A stretch of 64,000 nt of DNA, from assembly GCA_964652825.1 (NCBI GenBank), contig CAZZCU010000001.1:1-64000 (forward strand), read 5' to 3'. Each line of letters opens with the position of its first letter. Positions within the stretch are counted from its first letter, which is position 1. A model generated the notes under the pieces. It did no database searches and was not told the DNA's origin. It saw nothing but the letters and a program-made list of their open reading frames with translations. This document shows positions 8,396-17,886 of the stretch, piece by piece. The stretch is from CAZZCU01 sp964652825 (lineage in GTDB: Bacteria > Bdellovibrionota_B > Oligoflexia > Oligoflexales > CAZZCU01). The translations under genes and the position numbers were made by a program.

Positions 8396-9304
8396 GTGAC
8401 GTTTCATATCAGAATTATTCGGACATCGAGTCGCGAGCAGAATAACCTGTTGCCCGAACGCATCGCTGAGCTCAAAGCCGCGGGAGCCACGGTTGTTTAC
8501 GACGAAATTCCACCGGATGCAAGCTGGCCATACGCTGCTGGTAGCATCGCCGATCGTGGCAAAAGTCTGGAACGAGCACTGCTGGATGCGCAAACCGACT
8601 ACATCTGGGTGGCCCGTGGTGGCTACGGCGCCAGCGATTTGCTGTCGCAACTAAACTGGGAAAAGTTGAAGGCGACGACGCCAAAATTAATTATTGGTTT
8701 CTCCGATGTTTCGGCGCTGCACGCCGCTTTTTATACGAAATTAGGCTGGCCGGGTTTGCACGCACCGATGCCAGCCACCACGCTCTGGCGCCTGGGTGAC
8801 GTTGGCCATGATATCGACCAAACCATCGCCATGCTGAAGACGGGGACCTTTCGCGGCGGCATCGCCTGTACTCCCGTCAGTGGGAATGCATCCGCGACCA
8901 TCAGTGGACCACTCTTTGGCGGCTGCATGTCGGTCCTCACCAATCTCATTGGTACAGAGTATTTTCCACGCTCGCTGGCCGACACGATTTTGTTCTTTGA
9001 GGACACCGGCGAAAACCCCGGACGCCTGGTGCGCTTTTGGAATCAGTGGCTGCAAAGCCATGTGTTGCAAGGCGTTAAGGCGGTGGTTTTCGGAAATTTT
9101 CGCGATCTGGATGCGGCCAACAAGTGGCAAAATTCCGATCTTGCTAAAATCTTTGCCGAGCGCGCACCACAAATCCCTTTGTATGTGAGCAACGATTTTG
9201 GTCATGTCTGCCCGAATCTGCCGCTACTCATCGGCGCGGATGCCAAAATCGAAAACGGCCGCCTTACATGGGAAAAGAAAAACACCAAGGAACTGAACGT
9301 ATAG
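8396..9304 (+). CDS. ldcA: Muramoyltetrapeptide L,D-carboxypeptidase (S66)
   Basis: The product has about 302 residues and removes the terminal D-Ala from the murein tetrapeptide in the cytoplasm. S66 features are present: VARGGYGASDLL, the nucleophile Ser in GFSDVSALHAAF, the Glu in FFEDTGENPGR, and the His in NDFGHVCPNLPL. The GTG at 8396 gives the expected N-terminus (TFHIRII before the SS turn). A GTG at 8339 would add 19 residues without a better ribosome site. mpl follows 24 nt later on the same strand, and the two enzymes act consecutively in murein peptide recycling. Confidence 0.9.
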   Translation: MTFHIRIIRTSSREQNNLLPERIAELKAAGATVVYDEIPPDASWPYAAGSIADRGKSLERALLDAQTDYIWVARGGYGASDLLSQLNWEKLKATTPKLIIGFSDVSALHAAFYTKLGWPGLHAPMPATTLWRLGDVGHDIDQTIAMLKTGTFRGGIACTPVSGNASATISGPLFGGCMSVLTNLIGTEYFPRSLADTILFFEDTGENPGRLVRFWNQWLQSHVLQGVKAVVFGNFRDLDAANKWQNSDLAKIFAERAPQIPLYVSNDFGHVCPNLPLLIGADAKIENGRLTWEKKNTKELNV

Positions 9305-9328
9305 CCCTACGAGTAGGAGTCTTAAGCC

Positions 9329-10801
9329 ATGAGTACGAAGCTAGATAAAAAAATCTATTTCATGGGCATTGCGGGTACAGGGATGGCGGCCGTCGCGGGC
9401 TTATTTCAGGAGGCGGGTGCCACCGTGGTTGGCAGCGATCAGGAGATTTATCCACCGATGTCGACAATGCTCGAAGAGCTCAAAATCAACGTCTGGTCGC
9501 CCTACGCAGCCGGCAATATCATCGCCGAGGAACCGGATCTGGTAGTCGTCGCCAACGCCTTGTCACGCGGCAATCCTGAGATCGAGCACGTTCTGAGCAA
9601 TAATATCGCCTACACTAGCTTCCCCAAATTAATGGGGGAAGAGATCCTGCAGCAGCGCGATTCGATTGTCGTCACTGGCACGCATGGCAAAACGACGACG
9701 ACATCCCTGCTGACCCACATGCTGGAACAGCTCGGAGAACAGCCGGGATTTTTGATTGGCGGGCTGCCGCGTAACTTTCCGCGCAGCTTTCGTCTTGGCG
9801 CCGGCAAGCCTTTTGTGGTCGAAGGTGACGAATACGACACGGCTTTCTTCGACAAAGGACCAAAATTCCTGCACTACCGGCCAAAGTTTTTGATCCTCAA
9901 CAATCTCGAATTTGATCACGCCGATATCTATAAGAATGTGGAAGAGATTGAAGCGCAATTCGCCAAAGTCATTAAGTTAGTGGCCGAGCCGAAACACATC
10001 ATTGCCAATGTCGATGATCCCGGTATCGCCCGCGTACTCAAAAGTCTGGGTATGGAGACTAAAGTCACACGCGTCAGCACGCTCGGCAAAAACCAGGAAA
10101 ACACCGACGTCTGGCTTGCCTCAAGCTCGCCCGCCAAATCGTCGACGGGCTTGCCTGAATGGCTAGCGGTGTTCGGCAGCAAAAGCCTCGGCGAAATTCC
10201 GGTTCAGACCGGACTGACTGGTGAGCATAATATGGCGAACATCGCCATGGTCCTGGCTTGTCTTGAGGCAATGAAGGGGGTCGAGGCACTCCGTAGTCCG
10301 CTCAGTGCACAGCGTCTAGGCGAATGTCTGCGGAGTTTTTTGGGAGTCCGCCGGCGCCTGGATATGCTCGGCTCCATCGAGGGAATCGATGTTTTTGAGG
10401 ATTTTGCACATCACCCGACCGCCATCAAAACCGTCATCAACGGCTTTCGCAAAACCTACCCTCATCGCCGTTTGTTGGTGGCTTTTGAGCCACGCAATGC
10501 CACTAGTCGCCGCAACGTTTTCCAAAAAGAATTTGCCGCATCGCTGGCACTGGCTGATCTGGTTTTCATCGGCAAATGCCCCGTGGATCAACGTATCCCG
10601 GCCGATCAGCGTATGAACACCGAGGAGATGCGCGGCAAGATTGGCAACAAGGCCAGGGCTTTCGCCGACAACACCGAACTGCTGGAAGCTCTGGTTCAGG
10701 AAGCTCGTCCGGGTGATTCGATTCTGTTCATGTCGAGCAGTAGCTTTTCGGGCATCCAGCACCAACTTTGCACCCACCTGGAAAAGCGTGCGCGGACTTA
10801 G
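9329..10801 (+). CDS. mpl: UDP-N-acetylmuramate:L-Ala-gamma-D-Glu-meso-Dap ligase
   Basis: The 490-residue Mur-ligase-fold enzyme attaches recovered tripeptide to UDP-MurNAc. It has the N-terminal MGIAGTGMAA loop, the ATP-binding THGKTTTTSLLTHML near residue 115, VEGDEYDTAFFDKGPKF, NLEFDHADIY, and the C-terminal EDFAHHPTAI and FEPRNATSRRN. The DEYDTAFFD phrase separates Mpl from MurC. AGGAG stands upstream of the ATG. It follows ldcA closely and probably shares its transcript. Confidence 0.95.
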   Translation: MSTKLDKKIYFMGIAGTGMAAVAGLFQEAGATVVGSDQEIYPPMSTMLEELKINVWSPYAAGNIIAEEPDLVVVANALSRGNPEIEHVLSNNIAYTSFPKLMGEEILQQRDSIVVTGTHGKTTTTSLLTHMLEQLGEQPGFLIGGLPRNFPRSFRLGAGKPFVVEGDEYDTAFFDKGPKFLHYRPKFLILNNLEFDHADIYKNVEEIEAQFAKVIKLVAEPKHIIANVDDPGIARVLKSLGMETKVTRVSTLGKNQENTDVWLASSSPAKSSTGLPEWLAVFGSKSLGEIPVQTGLTGEHNMANIAMVLACLEAMKGVEALRSPLSAQRLGECLRSFLGVRRRLDMLGSIEGIDVFEDFAHHPTAIKTVINGFRKTYPHRRLLVAFEPRNATSRRNVFQKEFAASLALADLVFIGKCPVDQRIPADQRMNTEEMRGKIGNKARAFADNTELLEALVQEARPGDSILFMSSSSFSGIQHQLCTHLEKRART

Positions 10802-10921
10802 GCTAAACAGATTAGCGGCTTGCAATTTATTGTGGTAACGTGTACCTGAATAAGACAGTTTTTTTCGGAAGGTACATCCATTTTTGTTTTTCTATATCTG
10901 TTGAGCTGAGGAGAGCAGAGA

Positions 10922-11416
10922 ATGTTAAAAGAAGTCCGTTTGTCGTTGATCGTCTTGATGATGTTAGGATTGGTTGCTGTATCTTGTACAGACGAACAAC
11001 CGCCCGAAGATCCGGTGCTTCCGGCAAGTTCAACTGATCCCGCAACCCCTCCATCTGATGATGGTTTCGGCGGCGGTTCTGTTTCGTCATCGATCATATA
11101 CTTTTCATTCGATGAATATGCTCTGACGGACTCAGCAAAAAACACACTCGGCTCACTCGCCAGTACCATGAAAAACAGCGCCGGCGTAGTTGTACAAATC
11201 GAAGGTCACTGCGATGAACGCGGCTCCATCGAATACAACCTGGCTCTGGGCGAGCGTCGCGCGCAATCAGTGAAAAATTATCTCGTACAGCTCGGCATTG
11301 ACCCGGCTCGTTTGACCACGATCAGCTATGGTGAAGAAAAACCGGCTGTGGATGGCCATAATGAATCGGCCTGGTCGAAAAACCGCCGCGCGGAGTTTGT
11401 AGTCTCTGGACAGTAA
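10922..11416 (+). CDS. pal: Peptidoglycan-associated lipoprotein Pal
   Basis: The 164-residue protein has a lipoprotein signal ending VAVSC-T, a Pro/Ser/Gly-rich linker, and an OmpA C-terminal domain from about residue 55. The peptidoglycan-binding motif HCDERGSIEYNLALGERRA is intact and a second NRRAEFVV stretch closes the domain. Pal tethers the outer membrane to murein and normally works with TolB. No tolB or tolQRA is adjacent here, so this is a detached pal. GAGGAGAG precedes the ATG and a clear terminator follows. Confidence 0.95.
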   Translation: MLKEVRLSLIVLMMLGLVAVSCTDEQPPEDPVLPASSTDPATPPSDDGFGGGSVSSSIIYFSFDEYALTDSAKNTLGSLASTMKNSAGVVVQIEGHCDERGSIEYNLALGERRAQSVKNYLVQLGIDPARLTTISYGEEKPAVDGHNESAWSKNRRAEFVVSGQ

Positions 11417-11447
11417 ATAATTTACTATCCACAATTCGACCGACCTG

Positions 11448-11487
11448 ACAGCCCGGCGGCACTAGCGCACCGGGCTGTTGCGTTTTT
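11448..11487 (+). terminator. Intrinsic terminator after pal
   Basis: A 9-bp GC-rich stem (ACAGCCCGG with CCGGGCTGT) encloses a 13-nt loop. After the hairpin come GCG and five T residues. It lies between the pal stop and the rny start, so rny probably has its own promoter or depends on readthrough. Confidence 0.85.
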
Positions 11488-11505
11488 ACCGCTTGGAGTT
11501 TCACC

Positions 11506-13071
11506 TTGGAACTAGTTATTGGCGTTATTGTTGCGATTACCGCAATCGCCGCCGCTCTTGTGCTTGGCGCCGCCTTACGCAAAAAACAGCTAAACGCTAC
11601 TTTTGAAAGCGCCCAAAAAGAAGCCACGAAAATTCTCGAAGAAGCACGCCGTGAATCCGACATGATGATCAAAGCCGCGCTCAATGAATCCCGCGAAGAG
11701 AACCAAAAACGGCGGCAGGCATTCGACGAGGAAGCCAAACAGCGACGATCGGAAATCATTAAGCTGGAAAGCAAGATCAAGTCCCGCGAACAAAATCTTG
11801 AGAAGAAATTTGAGATTATTGAAAAGCGGGAAGGCGAGATTGAGCAACAAAAAGTTAAATTGGATAATGAAGAGCAGCAGTACAAGCGCCTCATTGTCGA
11901 CTATGAAAAAAACCTGGAGCAAAGTCGGCGCATGCTGCAAAGCATCGCCAATCTGTCGGCTGAAGAAGCCAAGCGCGAACTGATTAAAAGCCTGGAAAAA
12001 GACGCGCGCCGGGAAGCCCAGGAAAAGCTGCGGCAAATCGAAGAAGAAACACGGCAGGAAGCCGAAATGCGCGCCCGCTCCGTGGTGAGTCTGGCAGTAC
12101 AACGCATCTCCAGCGAGTATGTTAACGATTCCACGATCACCGTAGTGTCGCTGCCAAGCGAAGACATGAAAGGCCGCATCATCGGTCGCGAAGGACGTAA
12201 TATCCGAGCCATCGAACAAGCAACTGGCGTGGACCTGATTATCGATGATACGCCCGAGGCGGTTATTATCTCCTGCTTCAATCCGATTCGGCGCGAAATC
12301 GCCAAAACCACACTGGAGCGCCTGATCGCTGACGGCCGCATCCACCCGGCACGCATCGACGAGACCGCAAAACGCGTCGAAGAAGAATTTGATCAGATTA
12401 TTCGCGACAACGGCGAGCAGGCATTGTTTGAATCCGGTATTACCGATGTTCATCCGGAACTCGTCAAACATCTGGGTAAATTGCGTTATCGCACTGCCGG
12501 CACCCAAACCGTTCTTCAACATAGCATCGAAGTCGCGCACATCTGCGGCATCATGGCCAGCGAGATGGGCTTGAATGTCAAGAAAGCCAAGCGTTGTGGG
12601 CTTTTGCACGACATCGGCAAGGCCGTGGATCAGGAAGTCGAAGGACATCACGCGCAAATCGGTGCTGATTTATGCTCCAAGTACAACGAGGCTGGCGAAG
12701 TCGTCAACGCGGTTCTCAATCATCACGCCGAAGACCTGACGTCGGCTGATCCTTATGTCGTTATTCTGCATGCGGCGAATATTCTCTCGGAAAATCGCCC
12801 GGGCGCCCGCAAGGACTTGCTGGAATCTTACATCAAGCGTCTCGAAGAAATGGAGAAGTTGATTCGTGGCTTCCAGGGCATCGATCAAGCCTTCGTCATT
12901 CAGGCGGGACGTGAAGTTCGGGCTCTAGTGACACCGACCGGCGTGAGCGATGACGACATCGTTGATCTCTCGCACAATATCGCCTCGAAACTGCGACAAG
13001 AGCTGACCTTTCCCGGTCAGATTCGCGTGACAGTTGTTCGTGAGAGTAAGGTAACGGACTTCGCCAAGTGA
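11506..13071 (+). CDS. rny: Ribonuclease Y
   Basis: The 521-residue protein fits RNase Y in length and layout: an N-terminal membrane anchor (residues 3-25), a long charged coiled coil to about residue 200, a KH domain with GRIIGREGRNIRAIE, and an HD domain with HDIGKAVDQEVEGHHAQIG. RNase Y is a membrane-bound endoribonuclease that begins mRNA decay. The start is TTG with a TTGGAG site. It overlaps ymdB by 4 nt, the same order as in Bacillus. Confidence 0.96.
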   Translation: MELVIGVIVAITAIAAALVLGAALRKKQLNATFESAQKEATKILEEARRESDMMIKAALNESREENQKRRQAFDEEAKQRRSEIIKLESKIKSREQNLEKKFEIIEKREGEIEQQKVKLDNEEQQYKRLIVDYEKNLEQSRRMLQSIANLSAEEAKRELIKSLEKDARREAQEKLRQIEEETRQEAEMRARSVVSLAVQRISSEYVNDSTITVVSLPSEDMKGRIIGREGRNIRAIEQATGVDLIIDDTPEAVIISCFNPIRREIAKTTLERLIADGRIHPARIDETAKRVEEEFDQIIRDNGEQALFESGITDVHPELVKHLGKLRYRTAGTQTVLQHSIEVAHICGIMASEMGLNVKKAKRCGLLHDIGKAVDQEVEGHHAQIGADLCSKYNEAGEVVNAVLNHHAEDLTSADPYVVILHAANILSENRPGARKDLLESYIKRLEEMEKLIRGFQGIDQAFVIQAGREVRALVTPTGVSDDDIVDLSHNIASKLRQELTFPGQIRVTVVRESKVTDFAK

Positions 13072-13874
13072 TCAGAATCTTTTCCGTTGGCGACGTTATG
13101 GGCAAGGCAGGACGCAACTGTCTTGCCAAGACTCTCCCTAAAATCCGTGAGCAATACCAACCGGATTTTATTTGTGTTAACGGCGAAAACGCCGCCGGTG
13201 GCTTTGGTCTCAGCAAGAAAATCTTTGATTTTTTTATCAATGATCTTGCCATCGATTGCATCACCATGGGCAATCATTGGCACGATAACCGCGAAATTTA
13301 TTCGTTCATTCAAGACACGGATCGCATTGTCCTGCCCGCCAACATGTCAAATGTTGATTCGGAGAGCAAAGGTCTCAGGTACTTCAAAACCAAGAATGGC
13401 AAAGACATTGCCGTTGTGAATTTGATCGGCAAAGCCTTTATGCATGCCGACAATCGCAATCCATTTGATGCAGCCCAGAATCTGGTCGCCCAAATCCCGG
13501 AGCGAACGAAGATTCGGATTGTGGATTTGCACGCGGAAGCGACCAGCGAAAAACAAGGGATGGGACGCTACCTTGCCGGCCAAGTCTCGCTGGTCTACGG
13601 CACGCATAGTCATGTTCCAACCGCCGATGAACGTATCCTCGACGATCACACTGGATTTATTACCGATATCGGCATGACCGGCGCTTATGATTCGATCATC
13701 GGTATGCGGACAAGCGCGGCCTTGCGCCGTCTAACCACGGGCGTTAAGACCGATATGCGGCCCGCGGAGCAGGACCCCTGGCTCTGCGCCATCATTGCTG
13801 ATATTGACGAAACAACGGGCGCTTGCCAGCGCATCGAACGGCTCAAATGGGAGCTCAAGCGCATGGACCTTTAG
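13068..13874 (+). CDS. ymdB: YmdB-family metallophosphoesterase
   Basis: The 268-residue protein carries the family's metal-binding signatures: GDVMGKAGR at the N-terminus, NGENAAGG, TMGNHWHDN, and the C-terminal GTHSHVPTADERI with a TDIGMTG tail. Members are binuclear-metal phosphodiesterases, and the Bacillus protein cleaves 2',3'-cyclic nucleotides and affects RNA levels. The GTG start overlaps the rny stop, so translation is probably coupled. Confidence 0.94.
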   Translation: MIRIFSVGDVMGKAGRNCLAKTLPKIREQYQPDFICVNGENAAGGFGLSKKIFDFFINDLAIDCITMGNHWHDNREIYSFIQDTDRIVLPANMSNVDSESKGLRYFKTKNGKDIAVVNLIGKAFMHADNRNPFDAAQNLVAQIPERTKIRIVDLHAEATSEKQGMGRYLAGQVSLVYGTHSHVPTADERILDDHTGFITDIGMTGAYDSIIGMRTSAALRRLTTGVKTDMRPAEQDPWLCAIIADIDETTGACQRIERLKWELKRMDL

Positions 13875-13921
13875 GGGACAAAGTGCTATACGACAAAGAT
13901 CACTTTTTGGAGAGAATCTGC

Positions 13922-15559
13922 ATGCTTAAATTGATTTCCAGCCTGCCCGGTTTTCGGCGCTTTCTGCCACTTGCCGCCACCTTCATTATCACCACACCAA
14001 GTCAGGCTTTTTTTATCGATGGCGAAGGTCATTACTCGGTTATGGGCGAAACCGAAACACAGCCCGGCTTTGTCAAACACCGTGGCATGCACGAAGCCGT
14101 TCGCCAAAGTTTTCGTCTGCTGGGTGAGATTCGCCCCAACGATCGTACCAGTATGTTTATCGAGTTTCGTTTGTTCAACGACCCCCGAAAATCGTATTGG
14201 GGTGATGACGCTCGTCCCGCCGATTGTTCCACCGGCAATAATTCAAACACAGGTAGTAACAGCGGCGCGGCTTGTGATGGTCGCCACCAGGACACTACTT
14301 ATCCCAATTATAGTCCCTATACTCCCAAGATCACCCAGGCATACGCACGCTATAGCTCTGAGTATTGCTTGATCGAAGCCGGACGTCGTGGCCGCGATTG
14401 GGGACTTGGCATGTTCCTCGATTCCGGTCGCAAACCTTTTGATATGGCCACGTCTGTTTATGACGGCATATCCTGTCAGATCAATATCCAAAGATCACAG
14501 ACACTCGGCTTCTCCTTTGGTTATGACAAGCTGGCGGAAACCGGACCATCGAGCGAAATTCCCACGTTTGACGAAGGCAGATATCAGTATGGCGGGTCAG
14601 CTCGCGCCGACGATATCGATCAGTATTTTATCACCATTGAATACGATGACCGCAAAGCCAATGCTGGCAGCGCCTTTACGCGTCAGATTGGTTTTTATAT
14701 CGCTAATGTTTTTGAGAAGGGTTATCGCAGCGATATTAAGTACGCCGACTTTTACAGCGGTTTCTTTTTTCCAAGTATCGCGATCCGTAATGAAATTTTA
14801 TTCCGACTCGGCAAATCCGGTGACCCAAACTGGACACGACTTGGTGGTCGCAGCCCCTATCCTTTTGCCAATAATGAGTTCCCTAACTCGCCCGCGGAAG
14901 GAGAAGTCAGCCGCAACGAACTAGATTCCATCGCCGTCGCCGGTAATATTGACGTCACTTTTTCACGCAGCGGCAGCTTTCTTGGACCAAACGAATATCA
15001 GCAAGGCAATGCCAGTCGGCATGCAATGATATTTGAATATGTTTACGCCCCGGGTGACCGTGATGGTTATTTGACGGAGTATAATGATGCGGACGGTACC
15101 GCTCAGCGTAATACCAAGGTCACGGCCATCGCTTTGAACCGAAACTTTAAACCAGCGCTCTTAATGTTCAACGGCCGCAGCGAAATTGATGATTTGCGCG
15201 TCGATGGGGTTTTCGATCCCAATGCGATCATGAATGCGACCGTACTCGGGTTGGCTTATCGCTATGAAAGCATCGCCTATGGCAATTTTGAGCCTAAATT
15301 CATCGCCGCACAGCTTATTCAGAGTATACCGGACTACGCTAAAACTCTTTACACTGCCCAGGAAGATCGGCCGGTGGGTTTTGGCGGCCGTCTGCTGGGA
15401 TACGAGCTGGATTTAAAATACTGGCGCAATATCGGCAAAGACTTTGAGTTTGGTTTCGCCGGCGCGATTGCCATGCCTGGTCCGGCCTGGCAGACCAGGA
15501 AAGACAAGGGAACCGCGACCAATTATCTGTTACAATCGCACGTAACATTTAATTTTTAG
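13922..15559 (+). CDS. Putative outer-membrane beta-barrel protein
   Basis: The ATG at 13922 follows GGAGAG and opens a signal peptide ending SQAFF near residue 30, giving a 545-residue product. Upstream in-frame codons overlap ymdB and lack the signal. The mature protein is rich in alternating aromatic and polar strands, with acidic Gly/Asn loops and a tract of Asn, Ser and Gly. It ends in HVTFNF, the C-terminal aromatic pattern of outer-membrane barrels. No specific porin family is recognised. It lies 48 nt after ymdB. Confidence 0.7.
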   Translation: MLKLISSLPGFRRFLPLAATFIITTPSQAFFIDGEGHYSVMGETETQPGFVKHRGMHEAVRQSFRLLGEIRPNDRTSMFIEFRLFNDPRKSYWGDDARPADCSTGNNSNTGSNSGAACDGRHQDTTYPNYSPYTPKITQAYARYSSEYCLIEAGRRGRDWGLGMFLDSGRKPFDMATSVYDGISCQINIQRSQTLGFSFGYDKLAETGPSSEIPTFDEGRYQYGGSARADDIDQYFITIEYDDRKANAGSAFTRQIGFYIANVFEKGYRSDIKYADFYSGFFFPSIAIRNEILFRLGKSGDPNWTRLGGRSPYPFANNEFPNSPAEGEVSRNELDSIAVAGNIDVTFSRSGSFLGPNEYQQGNASRHAMIFEYVYAPGDRDGYLTEYNDADGTAQRNTKVTAIALNRNFKPALLMFNGRSEIDDLRVDGVFDPNAIMNATVLGLAYRYESIAYGNFEPKFIAAQLIQSIPDYAKTLYTAQEDRPVGFGGRLLGYELDLKYWRNIGKDFEFGFAGAIAMPGPAWQTRKDKGTATNYLLQSHVTFNF

Positions 15560-15593
15560 GCTTTATCGGCACAATACCTGCGGGGGCGGCTTT

Positions 15594-16988
15594 ATGGAGA
15601 AAGCGCAAAATTGGGACGCGTTTTTACGAATTGATAACGCCATGGTCGTGGACGTATTAACCTCAATCGCCGCGGCTTTGAATGCCAATGGTCAATTAAG
15701 CAGCAAAGATGTCGATAACCTGCGACTTAATTTAAGCGGCCTCCAGACAACCACAGAATCCTCCGCCGATCCTTTGCTCGCTCAGCTGGAAAAACAACAC
15801 TCGGAATTCCTTGCAATCATGCTGACGCGTTATGGCGTGATCAATCTATATCAGAATATTTTACGTCACACTTTGCGCGACAGCGTCGAAACTTCCATCA
15901 GAACTTTGAAGGAATTCGGCAAAACTTTGCTGGAGCGCGCGCATTTATTATTTAATCGTCCTCTTTATATTCGTTACGAACAGCAAATGGAGCGCCGGGT
16001 TTTGTTTGCCGGCTTCCTAATTGAGCAAGTCGAAGTCATTTGCGAATGTAGTCAGGAACTTGAAGTGGTGTTGGCGGATTTGAAAACCATGAGTCCGAAT
16101 GATATGGCGGCGTTTTCGGAAACGGACGAAGCCATAGACAAGACCGCGGCCGAAGCCCTCGGCTTTGAACGCCTGGAAGCCAACACCCTGCCATTCCTGG
16201 TTGAGAGTTTAGCCAAGAACAAGATCGTTGGTGTTTTGAAAGCCATCAGCCTGACCATGCAGGACGCCGTCGATCAATTGGCGGCTAATAGTAATGTTGT
16301 CCCAGCAGCACAGCTGGGAATGCTCTGCGAATCTTTGACTTCCGAAGCTAATCTTATCGACAGCATCAAGCTTCCGAAGACTTCAAGTCTGGAGCTTATG
16401 GAGGTACGCCGTCATACTTTGTTGGGAGCGATGACCAATGCAAATAGTATTTTGTCGCGCCTGACGGATCTGTATCGTGAATGCGTCGGCAAAATGAGCA
16501 GTGACGCCAATAGAGCTAAAATCGACGTACCGCAGGACGTCATGCGTTATTTAGCCAACCTACTGCTTACCGAAGGCATAGCATCAAGCAAAGCCCGCGA
16601 GGCCATCATTGATTTGGTTAATTATTGCGCCGCGCATGGCATCGCACCAACGGAACTCATTGGCAGCGAGTTGCGGAAAATCAACATCCATCTCAATGAA
16701 CGTGTTCTAACCGAATTCCAGCGGATATATGCTGATGTAAATCTATCCACTCTGGCATCGCCCAAAAAGAAACGTAATCTTGAGCGCGCCGCCGTGCTGA
16801 CTGGTATCCTGGGTGGGAGTCCCGCCAAAGCACTTTTGTTGGCCACGCTCGCGTTGCTGAATTTTGCTTGCGGTTTTAAGACACCACCCAAAAGCGAAAT
16901 TGTTGAATCACGACCGGAATTACCGTTTCGAGATACACCTACGGAGACTAAAACCAAAAGTGACAACCAGACCCAACCCCAAAAGTAA
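15594..16988 (+). CDS. Degenerate ArgH-like protein with a lipobox-like C-terminus
   Basis: The 464-residue protein seems to follow argininosuccinate lyase from end to end. Residues 10-50 resemble the ArgH region before the DIAGS motif. The middle resembles the helical core. About residues 325-405 (LLLTEGIASSKAREAIIDL, then NLSTLASPKKK) resemble the ArgH C-terminal domain. The catalytic GSSxMPxKxN loop is absent, replaced near residue 265 by LPKTSSLELMEV, and the THLQ motif is also missing. The last 60 residues carry a hydrophobic run ending NFAC-G at residue 426, with a tail like the small lipoprotein LptM. An internal GTG or TTG could make that lipoprotein separately. The gene overlaps dapA by 29 nt. 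ArgH homology is my reading and has not been searched. Confidence 0.6.
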   Translation: MEKAQNWDAFLRIDNAMVVDVLTSIAAALNANGQLSSKDVDNLRLNLSGLQTTTESSADPLLAQLEKQHSEFLAIMLTRYGVINLYQNILRHTLRDSVETSIRTLKEFGKTLLERAHLLFNRPLYIRYEQQMERRVLFAGFLIEQVEVICECSQELEVVLADLKTMSPNDMAAFSETDEAIDKTAAEALGFERLEANTLPFLVESLAKNKIVGVLKAISLTMQDAVDQLAANSNVVPAAQLGMLCESLTSEANLIDSIKLPKTSSLELMEVRRHTLLGAMTNANSILSRLTDLYRECVGKMSSDANRAKIDVPQDVMRYLANLLLTEGIASSKAREAIIDLVNYCAAHGIAPTELIGSELRKINIHLNERVLTEFQRIYADVNLSTLASPKKKRNLERAAVLTGILGGSPAKALLLATLALLNFACGFKTPPKSEIVESRPELPFRDTPTETKTKSDNQTQPQK

Positions 16989-17886
16989 CGAAGCATTCGC
17001 CGGCGTCTGGACCGCTATTGCCACGCCGTTTACCAGCAAGCTCACCATCGATTATTCCGCTTTTGATCGCTTGTTGAAGATGCAAGCTGATGCCGGTGTT
17101 ACCGGCGTCGTTGTCAGTGGAACAACAGGTGAAGCACCAACTCTAAGTCATGATGAAAAACTTGCTCTTGTTAAAGCCGCACGCAAATCATTGCCCAGCA
17201 ACATTCGCGTCATGGCGGGAACAGGTGGCAACGATACACGTACAAGTATTGAATTATCAAAAGCCGCTCTAGCGGCGGGTGCTGACAGTCTATTGATCGT
17301 GACGCCGCCGTACAACAAACCGAATATGGCGGGCCTGCAACTACATTACCGCGCTATTGCCGAAGCCGCACAAACACCGATTTGTCTGTATCACGTTCCG
17401 GGCCGAACGGCGCAGCGACTATCAGCCGAGCAGATGTGTGAGATCACTAAAATTCCGCACGTAGTCGCCATCAAAGAAGCCAGCGCGGATCTCACCTTGT
17501 TTTCCAAGACCGCGCAGCTTTGTTCGACGACCACCATGCTTTCGGGTGATGACTTTACTTATTTACCAAGTCTCAGTGTCGGCGGCCATGGTGTGATTAG
17601 TGTTATTTCCAATATCTTTCCCAAAGCCATGGTGCAACTCACTAAAGCGCATGTTGCCGCGGACACCGCAAAAACTTTGATCATACATAACGCACTCTTT
17701 GCATTAACCGAGTTGTTGTTTTGCGAAACAAATCCCTGTCCATTGAAGGCCGCTCTTCACGCCATGAATCTCATTGAAAACACTTTGCGGCCACCGTTGG
17801 CGGCGGTCAGCAGCGATAATTTTGCCAAAATCAAAGCCTCCGTCAGTAGTACTTACACGGCATTGAATGAATTGGGATGTGCATGA
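16960..17886 (+). CDS. dapA: 4-hydroxy-tetrahydrodipicolinate synthase
   Basis: The 308-residue product condenses pyruvate with aspartate semialdehyde, the first committed step to diaminopimelate and lysine. The DapA features are present: GTTGEAPTLSHDEK, VTPPYNKPNMAGL, the Tyr in LYHVPGRTAQRL, the Schiff-base Lys in VVAIKEAS, and SGDDFTYLP. The GTG at 16960 has GGAG 13 nt upstream. A longer frame runs into the preceding gene and is not credible. The stop overlaps dapB as ATGA. Confidence 0.95.
   Translation: MTTRPNPKSNEAFAGVWTAIATPFTSKLTIDYSAFDRLLKMQADAGVTGVVVSGTTGEAPTLSHDEKLALVKAARKSLPSNIRVMAGTGGNDTRTSIELSKAALAAGADSLLIVTPPYNKPNMAGLQLHYRAIAEAAQTPICLYHVPGRTAQRLSAEQMCEITKIPHVVAIKEASADLTLFSKTAQLCSTTTMLSGDDFTYLPSLSVGGHGVISVISNIFPKAMVQLTKAHVAADTAKTLIIHNALFALTELLFCETNPCPLKAALHAMNLIENTLRPPLAAVSSDNFAKIKASVSSTYTALNELGCA

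Noticed and set aside
11590..12657. A 355-codon open frame antisense to rny
   Set aside because: It is fully covered by rny, whose KH and HD motifs are intact, and it shows no ribosome site or recognisable domain. Similar long antisense frames over valS, ileS and the other large genes were rejected for the same reason.
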